From Trichodesmium sp. MAG_R04 (GTDB taxonomy: Bacteria > Cyanobacteriota > Cyanobacteriia > Cyanobacteriales > Microcoleaceae): a stretch of DNA of 16,531 bases. The notes below the pieces were generated by a model. It worked only from the letters and a program-made list of their open reading frames with translations, was not told where the DNA came from and searched no databases. Shown piece after piece: positions 6,800 through 13,651 of this stretch; position 1 is the stretch's first letter, and each line of letters starts with the position of its first letter. The DNA is taken from assembly GCA_023356515.1 (NCBI GenBank), contig JAKQYG010000033.1, forward strand, positions 1 through 16,531, given 5' to 3'. The position numbers and the translations under genes are program-made.

Positions 6800-6812
6800 A
6801 GGAGAAACTATT

Positions 6813-8291
6813 ATGAACTTTTTTGATAAACTACTAACCAGCATAGAACGCAATCAAAGTTTACTTTACCTAGAATTAGACCCAGACCCAGAAAGTCTAC
6901 CCACAAAAACTACTCAAAAAAAAAATCCTAAAAAATCTTTATTTACTAACCCTTTAGAAAAAGATAATCAAGAACTAATTCAAGACTGGTGGAAATGGCT
7001 CCATTTTTTAATAACTCAAACAGAAAAATATGTATGTGCTTATAAACTTTCTTTAGGCTATTATCAATCTTTTGGCATATCAGGCTTACAACTACTTCAG
7101 CAAACCCTAAAAACCATTCCCTCTGAAATTCCAATTATCTTAGATGCTAAACACGGTGACTTAAATACAAGTACAGTACTTGCTCAGGCTATATTTGCAG
7201 ACTTGCAAGTAGATGCTTGTACAATTTTACCCTATACAGGACTTGATCTAGTTGCACCTTTTTTACTTTATCCAGGTAAAGCAGTTTTTCTACTTTGTGC
7301 CACAGCAAATGCTTCAGCAGCAATATTACAAAGATATCCTAATCAAGAGCAACCTTTTTATTTAAAATTAGTAGCAGAAGCGCAAAGATGGGCAACTCCA
7401 GAACAACTAGCTTTAGAAGTAGGAATAATGCCAGATATGCTAGGAAAAATTAGACAAGCTGCTCCAGAAAGACTAATACTAATTCAGGGAAATATAGCAG
7501 AAGAATTAAATGAACTTTTAGCTGCTGGTTTGAATATTAATGGTGAAGGATTACTTTTACCAATACCAAAAAAAATATTAAGTACCTCAGAACCAAAAAG
7601 TGCTATTAAAACTTTAATAAACACTATCAATGAACAACGTCTACAGAAAGTTGAAGGGAGTCCAAGCTGTAAATTGTGGTTGCCAGATATTTGTTTTTTA
7701 CAATATCAACCACATCGGGATTTGATTTTACAACTTTATGATATTGGCTGTATTATTTTTGGCGACCATATACAAGCATCGGGAGCTATTTTTCCCTATT
7801 ATATAGACTTAAGAAAAATTATCTCAATTCCCCAAATATTCCATAAAATTGTTACTGCTTATGCTAAAATCCTCAAGGATTTGGAATTTGATAGAATTGC
7901 AGGTATTCCCTATGGTTCATTGCCCACTGCAACAGGTTTAGCCTTACGCCTAGAACGTCCGATGATATTTCCTCGGAAAGAGGTAAAAGCTTATGGCACC
8001 GGTCGATTAATTGAAGGACATTTTCAATCAGGAGAAAAAATTGTAGTTGTGGATGATATTATGATTAGTGGTAAAAGTGTAATAGAGGGAGCAGAGAAAC
8101 TTAAATCAGTGGAATTGCAAGTAGAAGATATTGTTGTATTTATTGACCATGAACGAGGGGTAAAAGATAAGTTAAAAGACCATGGATATCAAGTTCATTC
8201 AGTATTGACTATCACAGAAATTGCTCAAAATTTATATGAATCTAACAAAATTAATTCTGAACAATTTAATCTCCTAAAAAATAATCATTAA
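6813..8291 (+). CDS. Bifunctional orotidine-5'-phosphate decarboxylase / orotate phosphoribosyltransferase
   Basis: A 492-residue fusion of the last two UMP-synthesis enzymes. The N-terminal half is a type-2 OMP decarboxylase (PyrF): its active-site motif LDAKHGDLNTST is at 110-121, with catalytic Lys113 between the two Asp residues, and GEGLLLPIPK (about 245-254) fits the phosphate-binding end of the barrel. The C-terminal half (about 300-480) is orotate phosphoribosyltransferase (PyrE): AGIPYGSLPTATGLAL (363-378) and the PRPP-binding loop VVVDDIMISGKS (411-422). The order is PyrF-PyrE, opposite to the animal UMPS, and is the usual cyanobacterial arrangement. The start is supported by GAGGAG 8 bp before the ATG. 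The protein is cytoplasmic; orotate plus PRPP gives OMP, then UMP. No other pyr gene is adjacent. Confidence 0.95.
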   Translation: MNFFDKLLTSIERNQSLLYLELDPDPESLPTKTTQKKNPKKSLFTNPLEKDNQELIQDWWKWLHFLITQTEKYVCAYKLSLGYYQSFGISGLQLLQQTLKTIPSEIPIILDAKHGDLNTSTVLAQAIFADLQVDACTILPYTGLDLVAPFLLYPGKAVFLLCATANASAAILQRYPNQEQPFYLKLVAEAQRWATPEQLALEVGIMPDMLGKIRQAAPERLILIQGNIAEELNELLAAGLNINGEGLLLPIPKKILSTSEPKSAIKTLINTINEQRLQKVEGSPSCKLWLPDICFLQYQPHRDLILQLYDIGCIIFGDHIQASGAIFPYYIDLRKIISIPQIFHKIVTAYAKILKDLEFDRIAGIPYGSLPTATGLALRLERPMIFPRKEVKAYGTGRLIEGHFQSGEKIVVVDDIMISGKSVIEGAEKLKSVELQVEDIVVFIDHERGVKDKLKDHGYQVHSVLTITEIAQNLYESNKINSEQFNLLKNNH

Positions 8292-8392
8292 ACTCTATGG
8301 TAGTTCTGTAAAATACATTAATTTATAGCAGAGATAAACAAGAGAAAATTTAATGAACTAGAAGATTAACGGCAAATATTAATATAGTAACT

Positions 8393-9337
8393 ATGAACAA
8401 AATTTTATTTATAACAATAATTACTAGTTTTATATATGCCTTACCTATGAATTATAAACCAGCTTTTTCTAATGGAATTACCGAAGCTGATTATGATAAT
8501 TTAAAAATTGGTATGACATATCAGGAAGTCAAGAAAATATTGGCTATAGAAGGCGAAGTTTATACAGAATATAATAGTCCAAATATTGAAAATATTGGGG
8601 TAGCTTATCGTTGGTTAAATAATGATGGTACAGGAATAATTGCCGTATTTAATGATCAGAATAAATTAATTAAATTAATTGCTCAAAATTTAAATACTAA
8701 TAGCTTTGGAACAAATCGAAAACCCTCAGTAGTTACAAGTTTAAATGTGGAAAATCTAAAAGTTGGCATGACTTATGATGAAGTGAGAACAATTATTGGC
8801 AAAGGAGGTACAAAACAACCAACTAGAGATAACTCTTTAACTAATCCTAATACTACTGAATATATTTGGCTTAATCCTGATGGTACAAGTCTGACTATAA
8901 TTTTTGATTCTAATCAGAAAGTGGTGACTATTAGAACGCAAAATATGAATACTTATAACTTTGGTAATCCTTTCTGGAATCAACCATTACCAGTGTATTC
9001 AATTACACGAGAAAAGTATGAAAAATTGCAGCTAGGAATGACATACCAAGAAATACAAAATATCCTCAAAGAGCAAGGAGAATTAGATACAGAATTTGAC
9101 CCAGAACTTTTTGAAAAATCAAGAGCAGCAACAGAAACTCAAGTCAATACTACTTCCTATCCCCAAAGTTTAGTTGATCAGGAAAAAGTAGTCACAAATG
9201 AAAAAAAAGAAGAGGATCAAATTAAGGATGCTTATAAATGGATGAATCCCGACAAAACAGGAATTAAAGTGGTTTTTAATATGCAAGATAAAGCAGTGGC
9301 TATATATACTTTTGGTTTAGGTGTTGGACTGCGATAA
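8393..9337 (+). CDS. Secreted protein with three tandem BLIP/SmpA-like repeats
   Basis: 314 residues. A Sec-type signal (residues 1-26, MNKILFITIITSFIYALP...AFS) precedes three homologous repeats at about 35-100, 118-187 and 208-307. Each begins with a Leu-Lys/Gln-(I/V/L)-GMTYxE(V/I) helix motif (LKIGMTYQEV, LKVGMTYDEV, LQLGMTYQEI) and ends in a Trp-(L/M)NxDxT strand followed by a VFN or IFD strand. This is the pattern of the beta-lactamase-inhibitor-protein (BLIP) / SmpA-OmlA / DUF3862 fold, usually found in outer-membrane or secreted proteins that bind other proteins. The third repeat carries about 40 extra, charged, probably disordered residues (238-276). No Cys lipobox is present, so it should be periplasmic or secreted. 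Partner unknown. It sits 101 bp after the pyrF-pyrE stop, probably with its own promoter. Confidence 0.75.
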   Translation: MNKILFITIITSFIYALPMNYKPAFSNGITEADYDNLKIGMTYQEVKKILAIEGEVYTEYNSPNIENIGVAYRWLNNDGTGIIAVFNDQNKLIKLIAQNLNTNSFGTNRKPSVVTSLNVENLKVGMTYDEVRTIIGKGGTKQPTRDNSLTNPNTTEYIWLNPDGTSLTIIFDSNQKVVTIRTQNMNTYNFGNPFWNQPLPVYSITREKYEKLQLGMTYQEIQNILKEQGELDTEFDPELFEKSRAATETQVNTTSYPQSLVDQEKVVTNEKKEEDQIKDAYKWMNPDKTGIKVVFNMQDKAVAIYTFGLGVGLR

Positions 9338-9602
9338 AAAGTTTTAAAGCTAATTTTAGGTTTAAACCTATGTGTAAGAATTTAGCTGTAAACTATCAGC
9401 TATCAGTTGCTCATTAACTATTATGCTCAAACCTATTATAAAAAAGTAGCAGGATTTTTGGCATAAATAAAATAGGACTGTCATAGAAGGAAAAATTAGC
9501 CTCCAAGAAGAATTAAAAGTCCGACAGGAAAAAGATGATCAGTTCAACTTAGTAATTTATTACTTTCATGTTCAATGAGTATTAGTTTGCCAATTCCAGT
9601 CT
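9338..9602. other. Intergenic region before coaX
   Basis: Holds a 14-bp perfect palindrome TAGGTTTAAACCTA (9357-9370) 20 bp after the repeat-protein stop, the short inverted repeat AGCTG/CAGCT near 9385, and a 40-bp segment (9441-9480) also found at 15121-15160. A plus-strand frame of about 30 codons without start (EGKISLQEELKVRQEKDDQ..., ending at TGA near 9576-9578) looks like a protein scrap but matches nothing I know. No convincing ribosome binding site precedes coaX. Confidence 0.45.
9441..9480 (+). repeat. 40-bp dispersed repeat, copy 1
   Basis: Agrees with 15121-15160 at 35 of 40 positions, both being AT-rich around GATTTTTG and AATAAAATAGGA. The other copy spans the stop codon of the DMT transporter gene, so this one may be a scrap of a transporter 3' end or a shared small element. 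Confidence 0.55.
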
Positions 9603-10397
9603 ATGTCTGAAAATAAAAAATGGTTAGCTTTAATGATTGGAAATTCCCAATTACATTTTGGTTATTTTACTGATACAATACTTCAGAAGACTTGGGATGC
9701 TAACCATCTTCAACAAAAAGAAATCAAATCTAATATAAATGAGGAAAAAGCAATTAAAAAATGTCTCAAAGGTATATTAGAAACTAAGAATATAAACTTG
9801 AATCATGGGATGCCTTTGTTAATAGCATCAGTAGTTCCGGAACAAACATTACTTTGGCAAATTTATTCCAACTCCGATATGATTACCCTAAATCATTTAC
9901 CATTGGAAGGACTTTATCCTACTCTCGGAATAGATAGAGCTTTGGCAGTTTTGGGTGCAGGTACAAACTTGGGTTGGCCGATATTAGTTATAGATGCTGG
10001 TACAGCAATTACCTTTACTGGTGCTGATGCTAAAAAAGAAATAGTGGGAGGAGCCATTTTACCAGGGCTAAGGTTACAGTTATCATCCTTAGCAAGGGGA
10101 ACAGCTATGTTACCATCAACTGATATACCTGTAGTGTTACCTACTCGGTGGGCAAGACAAACCGCAACAGCAATTCAAAGTGGGGTAATTTATACCATAT
10201 TGGCAGGTATGAAAAATTACGTTGTATCTTGGCTAGAAGAATTTCCTGAGAGTAAAATAGCATTGACTGGAGGCGATCGCCCCATACTATTGAGTCATTT
10301 CACCACCCTATTTCCAGAACTAGCTGCAATTGTTATAGATACACCTGATGTTATTTTTTGGGGAATAGCAAGAGTAGCAAATATTCAATTAAACTAA
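9603..10397 (+). CDS. coaX: Type III pantothenate kinase
   Basis: CoaX phosphorylates pantothenate with ATP, the first step of coenzyme A synthesis, and belongs to the ASKHA fold. Visible motifs: the N-terminal phosphate-binding region LALMIGNSQLHFG (8-20), GIDRA (109-113) with the catalytic-type Asp111, VIDAGTAITFTGAD (129-142), and the GGAILPGLRLQ turn (149-159) followed by SLARGTAMLP. A C-terminal TGGDRP loop (about 222-227) completes it. Length 264 is normal. The usual N-terminal Asp of the DxGN motif is Met here (MIGN), which I believe is common in cyanobacterial members, so I do not infer inactivity. No Shine-Dalgarno is visible. The stop codon TAA overlaps the first base of a transposon-end scar that begins at 10397. 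Confidence 0.92.
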   Translation: MSENKKWLALMIGNSQLHFGYFTDTILQKTWDANHLQQKEIKSNINEEKAIKKCLKGILETKNINLNHGMPLLIASVVPEQTLLWQIYSNSDMITLNHLPLEGLYPTLGIDRALAVLGAGTNLGWPILVIDAGTAITFTGADAKKEIVGGAILPGLRLQLSSLARGTAMLPSTDIPVVLPTRWARQTATAIQSGVIYTILAGMKNYVVSWLEEFPESKIALTGGDRPILLSHFTTLFPELAAIVIDTPDVIFWGIARVANIQLN

Positions 10398-10635
10398 TTG
10401 ACATCCTCCCCGGCCAAAGGCACGGGGAAACAACCGAGCCGTAGCTCCTCGGCGGATTGACGTTTCACGGGCTGCCGCTACTTCGGCAGTAGTCTTACAC
10501 TTGCCGACCCGTCCGTTTTTTGTCTCGGATTACCCACCCACAACTAATATATTTCTTGTGAATTAAAAAGGATCATAACATAACCGGTGAAAAAAAATAA
10601 ACTAAAAAGTCGCCCGCTTATGGGCGAGGCTTTAA
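10397..10635 (-). mobile_element. Transposon scar resembling an IS200/IS605 TnpB (omega-RNA) end, copy A, no tnpB
   Basis: The first 83 bp (10397-10479) recur at 12157-12240. They contain CCCCG...CGGGG (10408-10428) and CCGAG...CTCGG hairpins, next to ATTGACATCC. CTGCCG...CGGCAG and, at the far end, CGCCCGCTTATGGGCG (about 10608-10623) form more hairpins. This set of small GC-rich hairpins with an ATTGACATCC edge is what I recall at the ends of cyanobacterial tnpB elements, where the minus-strand reading (ending GGATGTCAAT) is the 3' end of the omega RNA and the adjacent DNA supplies the guide. No tnpA or tnpB reading frame is left. It sits exactly at the coaX stop codon. The family is inference; the repeat and hairpins are seen. 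Confidence 0.6.
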
Positions 10636-10640
10636 ACCCA

Positions 10641-10730
10641 CAGGACTTACGCAACGGCACTAATTGTAGTGGCAATATCTTGAAAATGACAACTTTTTGC
10701 ACCATATATAGCTGTACTGCGTAAGTCCTG
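10641..10730. mobile_element. 90-bp MITE with 13-bp perfect terminal inverted repeats and 5-bp target duplication
   Basis: CAGGACTTACGCA (10641-10653) and TGCGTAAGTCCTG (10718-10730) are perfect inverted repeats bounding a 64-bp AT-rich core. Immediately outside lie ACCCA (10636-10640) and ACCCA (10731-10735), a 5-bp direct repeat fitting a target-site duplication. There is no reading frame, so it is non-autonomous and needs a transposase elsewhere. It inserted at the right edge of the IS605-like scar. A decayed relative lies at 6725-6799 and a doubtful third near 13987-14052. Confidence 0.85.
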
Positions 10731-10731
10731 A

Positions 10732-10878
10732 CCCAATTTTTCGGTAAATAATGGAAATTTGACAGAGGAATTCTGGTTTAAGAGGATTAAACTTGGCTAT
10801 CAAAGATCTATTGCTTATCAACCTCAAAAGAAAAAGAACAAGTTAAGCTTTGATGTTTTAAAGGTACTTTGGTCTTGA
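10732..10878 (+). pseudogene. Unidentified C-terminal protein fragment next to the MITE
   Basis: A plus-strand frame without start codon reads 48 codons to TGA (10876-10878), with a basic, aromatic-rich stretch EEFWFKRIKLGYQRSIAYQP and a Lys-rich tail KKKNKLSF. Codon use looks protein-like and the frame also stays open leftwards across the MITE if the element and one ACCCA are removed. I recognise no family. It may be the last part of a gene broken by the mobile elements. Confidence 0.3.
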
Positions 10879-10903
10879 TTTTTTTACCCAAAGTATGTAT
10901 ATA
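10875..10903 (+). promoter_or_regulatory. Candidate sigma70-type promoter of the DUF4231 gene
   Basis: TTGATT (10875-10880) and TATATA (10898-10903) with a 17-nt spacer, 30 bp before the ATG at 10933. The position is right but the region is AT-rich, so chance is possible. Confidence 0.35.
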
Positions 10904-10932
10904 TATGTTGTTGTTGAAGAAAGAAAAAAATT

Positions 10933-11787
10933 ATGAACGATTCAGATATAAAAGCAAGTATGACGAGTTCTGAAATGATTGATTCTCAGTCAAAAAACAA
11001 CCAGATAGATATCCTGAAACCTCAACCACCTAAACCAGGGATATTGCCGTTTTTGAGAATACTGTCATATCTATCTTTTGTTATTACTATTGCTTTAAGT
11101 ATTACAATTTTTGTATTACCAAGTAATGTTAAATTATTGATAGTTTTAGCAGTTTCTCTTAGTTTGTTTATTTTTTTGTTTTTTGTTAGTCAGGACTTGC
11201 ATAGGAACTATACTAGAAAATTAAGTGATTATAATGTACTTAAGGCAACAGATACATATATAAATATTGCAAACCTAGAAGACTCTCCAAAAATTACACA
11301 GATAATGCAAGAAGTAGAAATAGCTTTAAATTACACTCAACGATTAATAGAAGAAAGTGACAAGACTCGTAGAAATACAAAGTATTTTTACTATGTATTG
11401 CAGATAATAACAATAATTTTTTCTGCAGTGACTCCGATTTTAGTTCTGATTGAGAAGTCAAACACAACTCCTTTGCTAAAGTGGTTACCTGTAATATTGC
11501 CAGCTATTGCTTCTGTTATTGCTAGTATTTCAACTTCATTTCCTTTTGAAGAGACTTGGTTGTCTTCTAGAAAAGCTCTAGAAAGTTTAGAAGCAGAAAA
11601 AGAGAAATTTCTCTTAGGAGTAAGTCCAGGTTATAGAATTCCTCGTTTTGCTGACGAAAATGATCGTTACAAAATGGCAAGAAATGCTATGGCTAAATTT
11701 ATTAATAAGGTGAGTTCTATCCACCTCAAGCAATTAAAAGAGGAAGAAGCAATTGATAAACAAGCAGAGGAAGAAAAACAAGAATGA
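10933..11787 (+). CDS. DUF4231 / SLATT-like four-TM membrane protein
   Basis: 284 residues. A polar N-terminus (1-35) is followed by TM1 (41-61) and TM2 (66-86), a soluble helical section (about 90-150), TM3 (153-173), TM4 (183-203) and a charged helical C-terminus ending in an EEEKQE tail. The part from about 105 to 260 has the DUF4231 pattern: NTKYFYYVLQ before TM3, SISTSFPFEETWL after TM4, then ALESLEAEKEKFLLG and GYR. DUF4231 belongs to the SLATT group, two-TM modules predicted to be membrane-perturbing effectors in nucleotide-signal (SMODS/SLOG) defence systems; many are also stand-alone genes of unknown role. Here no nucleotidyltransferase or SLOG partner is adjacent. The gene lies between two same-orientation transposon-end scars. 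The start is the first in-frame ATG after a purine-rich stretch GAAGAAAGAAAAAAA. Confidence 0.75.
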   Translation: MNDSDIKASMTSSEMIDSQSKNNQIDILKPQPPKPGILPFLRILSYLSFVITIALSITIFVLPSNVKLLIVLAVSLSLFIFLFFVSQDLHRNYTRKLSDYNVLKATDTYINIANLEDSPKITQIMQEVEIALNYTQRLIEESDKTRRNTKYFYYVLQIITIIFSAVTPILVLIEKSNTTPLLKWLPVILPAIASVIASISTSFPFEETWLSSRKALESLEAEKEKFLLGVSPGYRIPRFADENDRYKMARNAMAKFINKVSSIHLKQLKEEEAIDKQAEEEKQE

Positions 11788-12156
11788 TTACAGGGTAAGC
11801 AAGAAAATAAGCTAAAATAAACAAGACCATTTGCATGAAGTAAATCTTAACAAAGAAAGACACAAGACAGAAGACCGGAGGCAAGAGGGATTTATCCCAA
11901 CGCCGAAGATAGAAACCTTCTGGCTACTAAAGGGAGCATGAGTTTCGACCCCCCCCACTGAACTAAAGTTCAGTGGCTACCGTTCAGGAGTGGTGTCCCC
12001 TCAGAAAGGTCACCTTCTGCCTCCGTCCCTCCTACCTTCTTAATCAAAGATTTAGGAATGAGGATTTTATTATCTACACAAGTTAAATTTTCTAAACTCC
12101 ATATCATTTGAGTTCTTTGAAAAAAATTCTGGACTTTATTTAATTTTTATTCCTTA
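11788..12156. other. Gene-free region with a perfect hairpin and purine-rich segments
   Basis: No gene. It contains a purine-rich stretch near 11866-11892 (AGAAGACCGGAGGCAAGAGG) and a roughly complementary pyrimidine-rich stretch near 12003-12038 (CTTCTGCCTCCGTCCCTCC), so the pair could fold around the perfect hairpin 11955-11976. This suggests a 170-200-bp palindromic element. Its GC content is well above the flanks. It may be another non-autonomous element or a structured RNA. Confidence 0.45.
11955..11976. repeat. Perfect 9-bp hairpin after a C tract
   Basis: CCACTGAAC (11955-11963), loop TAAA, GTTCAGTGG (11968-11976). It is preceded by a run of C (with no T tract after it), so it is not a standard terminator. 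Such hairpins are typical of the subterminal palindromes of IS200/IS605-type elements. Confidence 0.7.
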
Positions 12157-12240
12157 ATTGACATCCTCCCCGGCCTAAAGGCACCGGGTAACAACCGAGC
12201 CGTAGCTCCTCGGCGGGTTGACGTTTCAGGGGCTGCCGCT
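12157..12240 (-). mobile_element. Transposon scar resembling a TnpB (omega-RNA) end, copy B
   Basis: Matches copy A (10397-10479) nearly base for base in the same orientation. The hairpins are kept although bases differ: CCCGG/CCGGG here against CCCCG/CGGGG in copy A, which suggests selection on structure or transposition competence. Homology stops at GGGCTGCCGCT, 27 bp before the next gene's ATG, so it forms that gene's upstream region. No transposase gene is present. Confidence 0.6.
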
Positions 12241-12267
12241 TTCCTCTTTTATTATTTAGTATGAAGT

Positions 12268-13389
12268 ATGTTATTAAATAGACCTGAGATATTTGCTAGT
12301 CTCACTATTTGTTTATTAGTTTCTGTAAGTACTTGTGCTCATAATCCTGGGAGTAAAGATTTAGAAAAAATTTTTGCAGCAGACCCCCAGTTGAAAAATA
12401 ATCCTCCCTTTAAGCAATTAACTCAAAACTCTATTCAAAACAACCAACAAGCAGAAAAAACAGTACAACCTCCCACTAATATTCCCTTAGAAATTCCCCC
12501 AACTCCTAACTCGGAATTCCTTGATAAATCTGAATCTCCTAGAATTTTAACTTTACCATCAACTCCCCAAGTAGAAATTCAACCACTGCCCACACCTTTA
12601 CCCACTCCCACAGTAAAAGCACTATCTACACCGACACCATCTTCCCCTAATATTATTCCTCCAACACCTACCCCCATACCTTCAGAGTCTCCTGTATGGA
12701 AAAAAGCTCTTAAGGATGTGCCTACAGGGTTACGTCCATACATTGCAGATTTGTCCAAGTTGGGACTATTTCCTCAGCAAGAACTCCAAAATCAATATCA
12801 CCCTGATGGGACAACTATACTAGTTGTCCCTCAAAACCTTGTGAGTCGGCGTGTATATGCTAGATGGTTAGTAAATGCAAATAATGAAATGTTTGCTAAT
12901 AATCCAGCTAAACATATCCGATTAGCTAGAGCAAATGAAAAACCAATTTTTCAAGATGTGCTAAAAACTGACCCAGACTTTGCTGTAATTCAAGGTTTGG
13001 CAGAAGCAGGTTTAATTCCTAGTCCTTTATCTGGGGATGTTAATGTGGTTAAGTTTCGCCCAGATGATTTTTTAACTCGTGAAGATTTAATTATTTGGAA
13101 GGTGCCTTTAGATTTTCGCAAGCCATTACCAGAAGCTACAATAGAGAAAGTTAAAGCAGTTTGGGATTTTCAAGATGCTTCTAAAATTGACCCTAGTGCT
13201 CTGAGTGCAGTATTGGCAGATGGTAAGAATGAGTTTTCTAATATTCGGCGGATTTTTGGTTATACTAGGCTATTTAGGCCAAATAACACTGTGAGTAGGG
13301 CTGAGGCTGCTGCTGTTTTATGGTATTTTGGAGACCAGGAAGATGGAATATCAGCTCAGATGGTCTTAGAGGCTAAGGAAAAATCTTAG
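12268..13389 (+). CDS. S-layer-homology (SLH)-type putative lipoprotein with proline-rich linker
   Basis: 373 residues. Residues 1-23 form a signal ending in SVSTC, with Cys23 as a likely lipid anchor (imperfect lipobox). About 65-142 is a low-complexity Pro/Thr/Ser linker (PTPLPTPT, PPTPTPIPSESP). About 143-365 resembles SLH-containing cyanobacterial proteins: KDVPTGLRPYIADLSKLGLFP (149-169), FQDVLKTDPDFAVIQGLAEAGLIP (228-251) with FRPDDFLTREDLI (263-275), and IRRIFGYTRLFRPNNTVSRAEAAAVLW (326-352); each has the helix, GLF or GL(I) turn, then FRP...(S/T)R(A/E)(E/D) of an SLH unit. SLH units bind cell-wall polymers, so the protein should sit between outer membrane and peptidoglycan. ATG 12268 is used, because the ATG at 12261 leads to a quick stop. 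The upstream scar B may supply its leader. Confidence 0.8.
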   Translation: MLLNRPEIFASLTICLLVSVSTCAHNPGSKDLEKIFAADPQLKNNPPFKQLTQNSIQNNQQAEKTVQPPTNIPLEIPPTPNSEFLDKSESPRILTLPSTPQVEIQPLPTPLPTPTVKALSTPTPSSPNIIPPTPTPIPSESPVWKKALKDVPTGLRPYIADLSKLGLFPQQELQNQYHPDGTTILVVPQNLVSRRVYARWLVNANNEMFANNPAKHIRLARANEKPIFQDVLKTDPDFAVIQGLAEAGLIPSPLSGDVNVVKFRPDDFLTREDLIIWKVPLDFRKPLPEATIEKVKAVWDFQDASKIDPSALSAVLADGKNEFSNIRRIFGYTRLFRPNNTVSRAEAAAVLWYFGDQEDGISAQMVLEAKEKS

Positions 13390-13413
13390 TTTAATTAAGG
13401 CAAAAAGGTTAAT

Positions 13414-13539
13414 ATGTTAAAACAAAAGCTATGTTGGGAGTATATCAAGGAGCAGATTGAAAACCTTATTTCTGAACGTTTGAATAATCCTATGTTCTAC
13501 CGAAGAAGATTTTTGTCATACCCCTTGACATTTATTTAG
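13414..13539 (+). CDS. Possible small protein, 41 residues
   Basis: ATG at 13414 follows AAGG (about 13404-13407) at a workable distance and reads 41 codons to TAG. The peptide is basic and amphipathic (KEQIENLISERLNNP, then FYRRRF). It starts 25 bp after the SLH gene stop in the same direction, so it could be cotranscribed. No family is recognised. In this sparse genome a frame of this size can be chance, hence low confidence. Confidence 0.25.
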   Translation: MLKQKLCWEYIKEQIENLISERLNNPMFYRRRFLSYPLTFI

Positions 13540-13578
13540 GGATTCGCTATGTTAGTAAAGGTAAAAATAAAGAACTAA

Positions 13579-13651
13579 GCCCCCATCGTCTAGAGGCCTA
13601 GGACACCTCCCTTTCACGGAGGCGACAGGGATTCGAATTCCCTTGGGGGTA
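13579..13651 (+). tRNA. tRNA-Glu (anticodon UUC)
   Basis: 73 nt folding as a cloverleaf: acceptor GCCCCCA / TGGGGGT with discriminator A, D arm with AGAGGCCTAGGA, anticodon arm CCTCC-CTTTCAC-GGAGG (anticodon TTC), T arm AGGGA-TTCGAAT-TCCCT. CCA is not encoded. In cyanobacteria glutamyl-tRNA(Glu) serves both translation and the C5 route to 5-aminolevulinate, hence all tetrapyrroles. Confidence 0.97.

Noticed and set aside
9603..9650. Inactive CoaX because the N-terminal Asp is Met
   Set aside because: The MIGN start appears, as far as I recall, in other cyanobacterial CoaX proteins, and the catalytic-type GIDRA Asp is present.
10641..10730. The 13-bp inverted repeat as an intrinsic terminator of coaX
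   Set aside because: The arms are 64 bp apart, no T tract follows, and a 5-bp direct repeat flanks the element, which fits a MITE.
11955..11976. Terminator of the DUF4231 gene
   Set aside because: It is 168 bp from the stop, preceded by C rather than followed by T.
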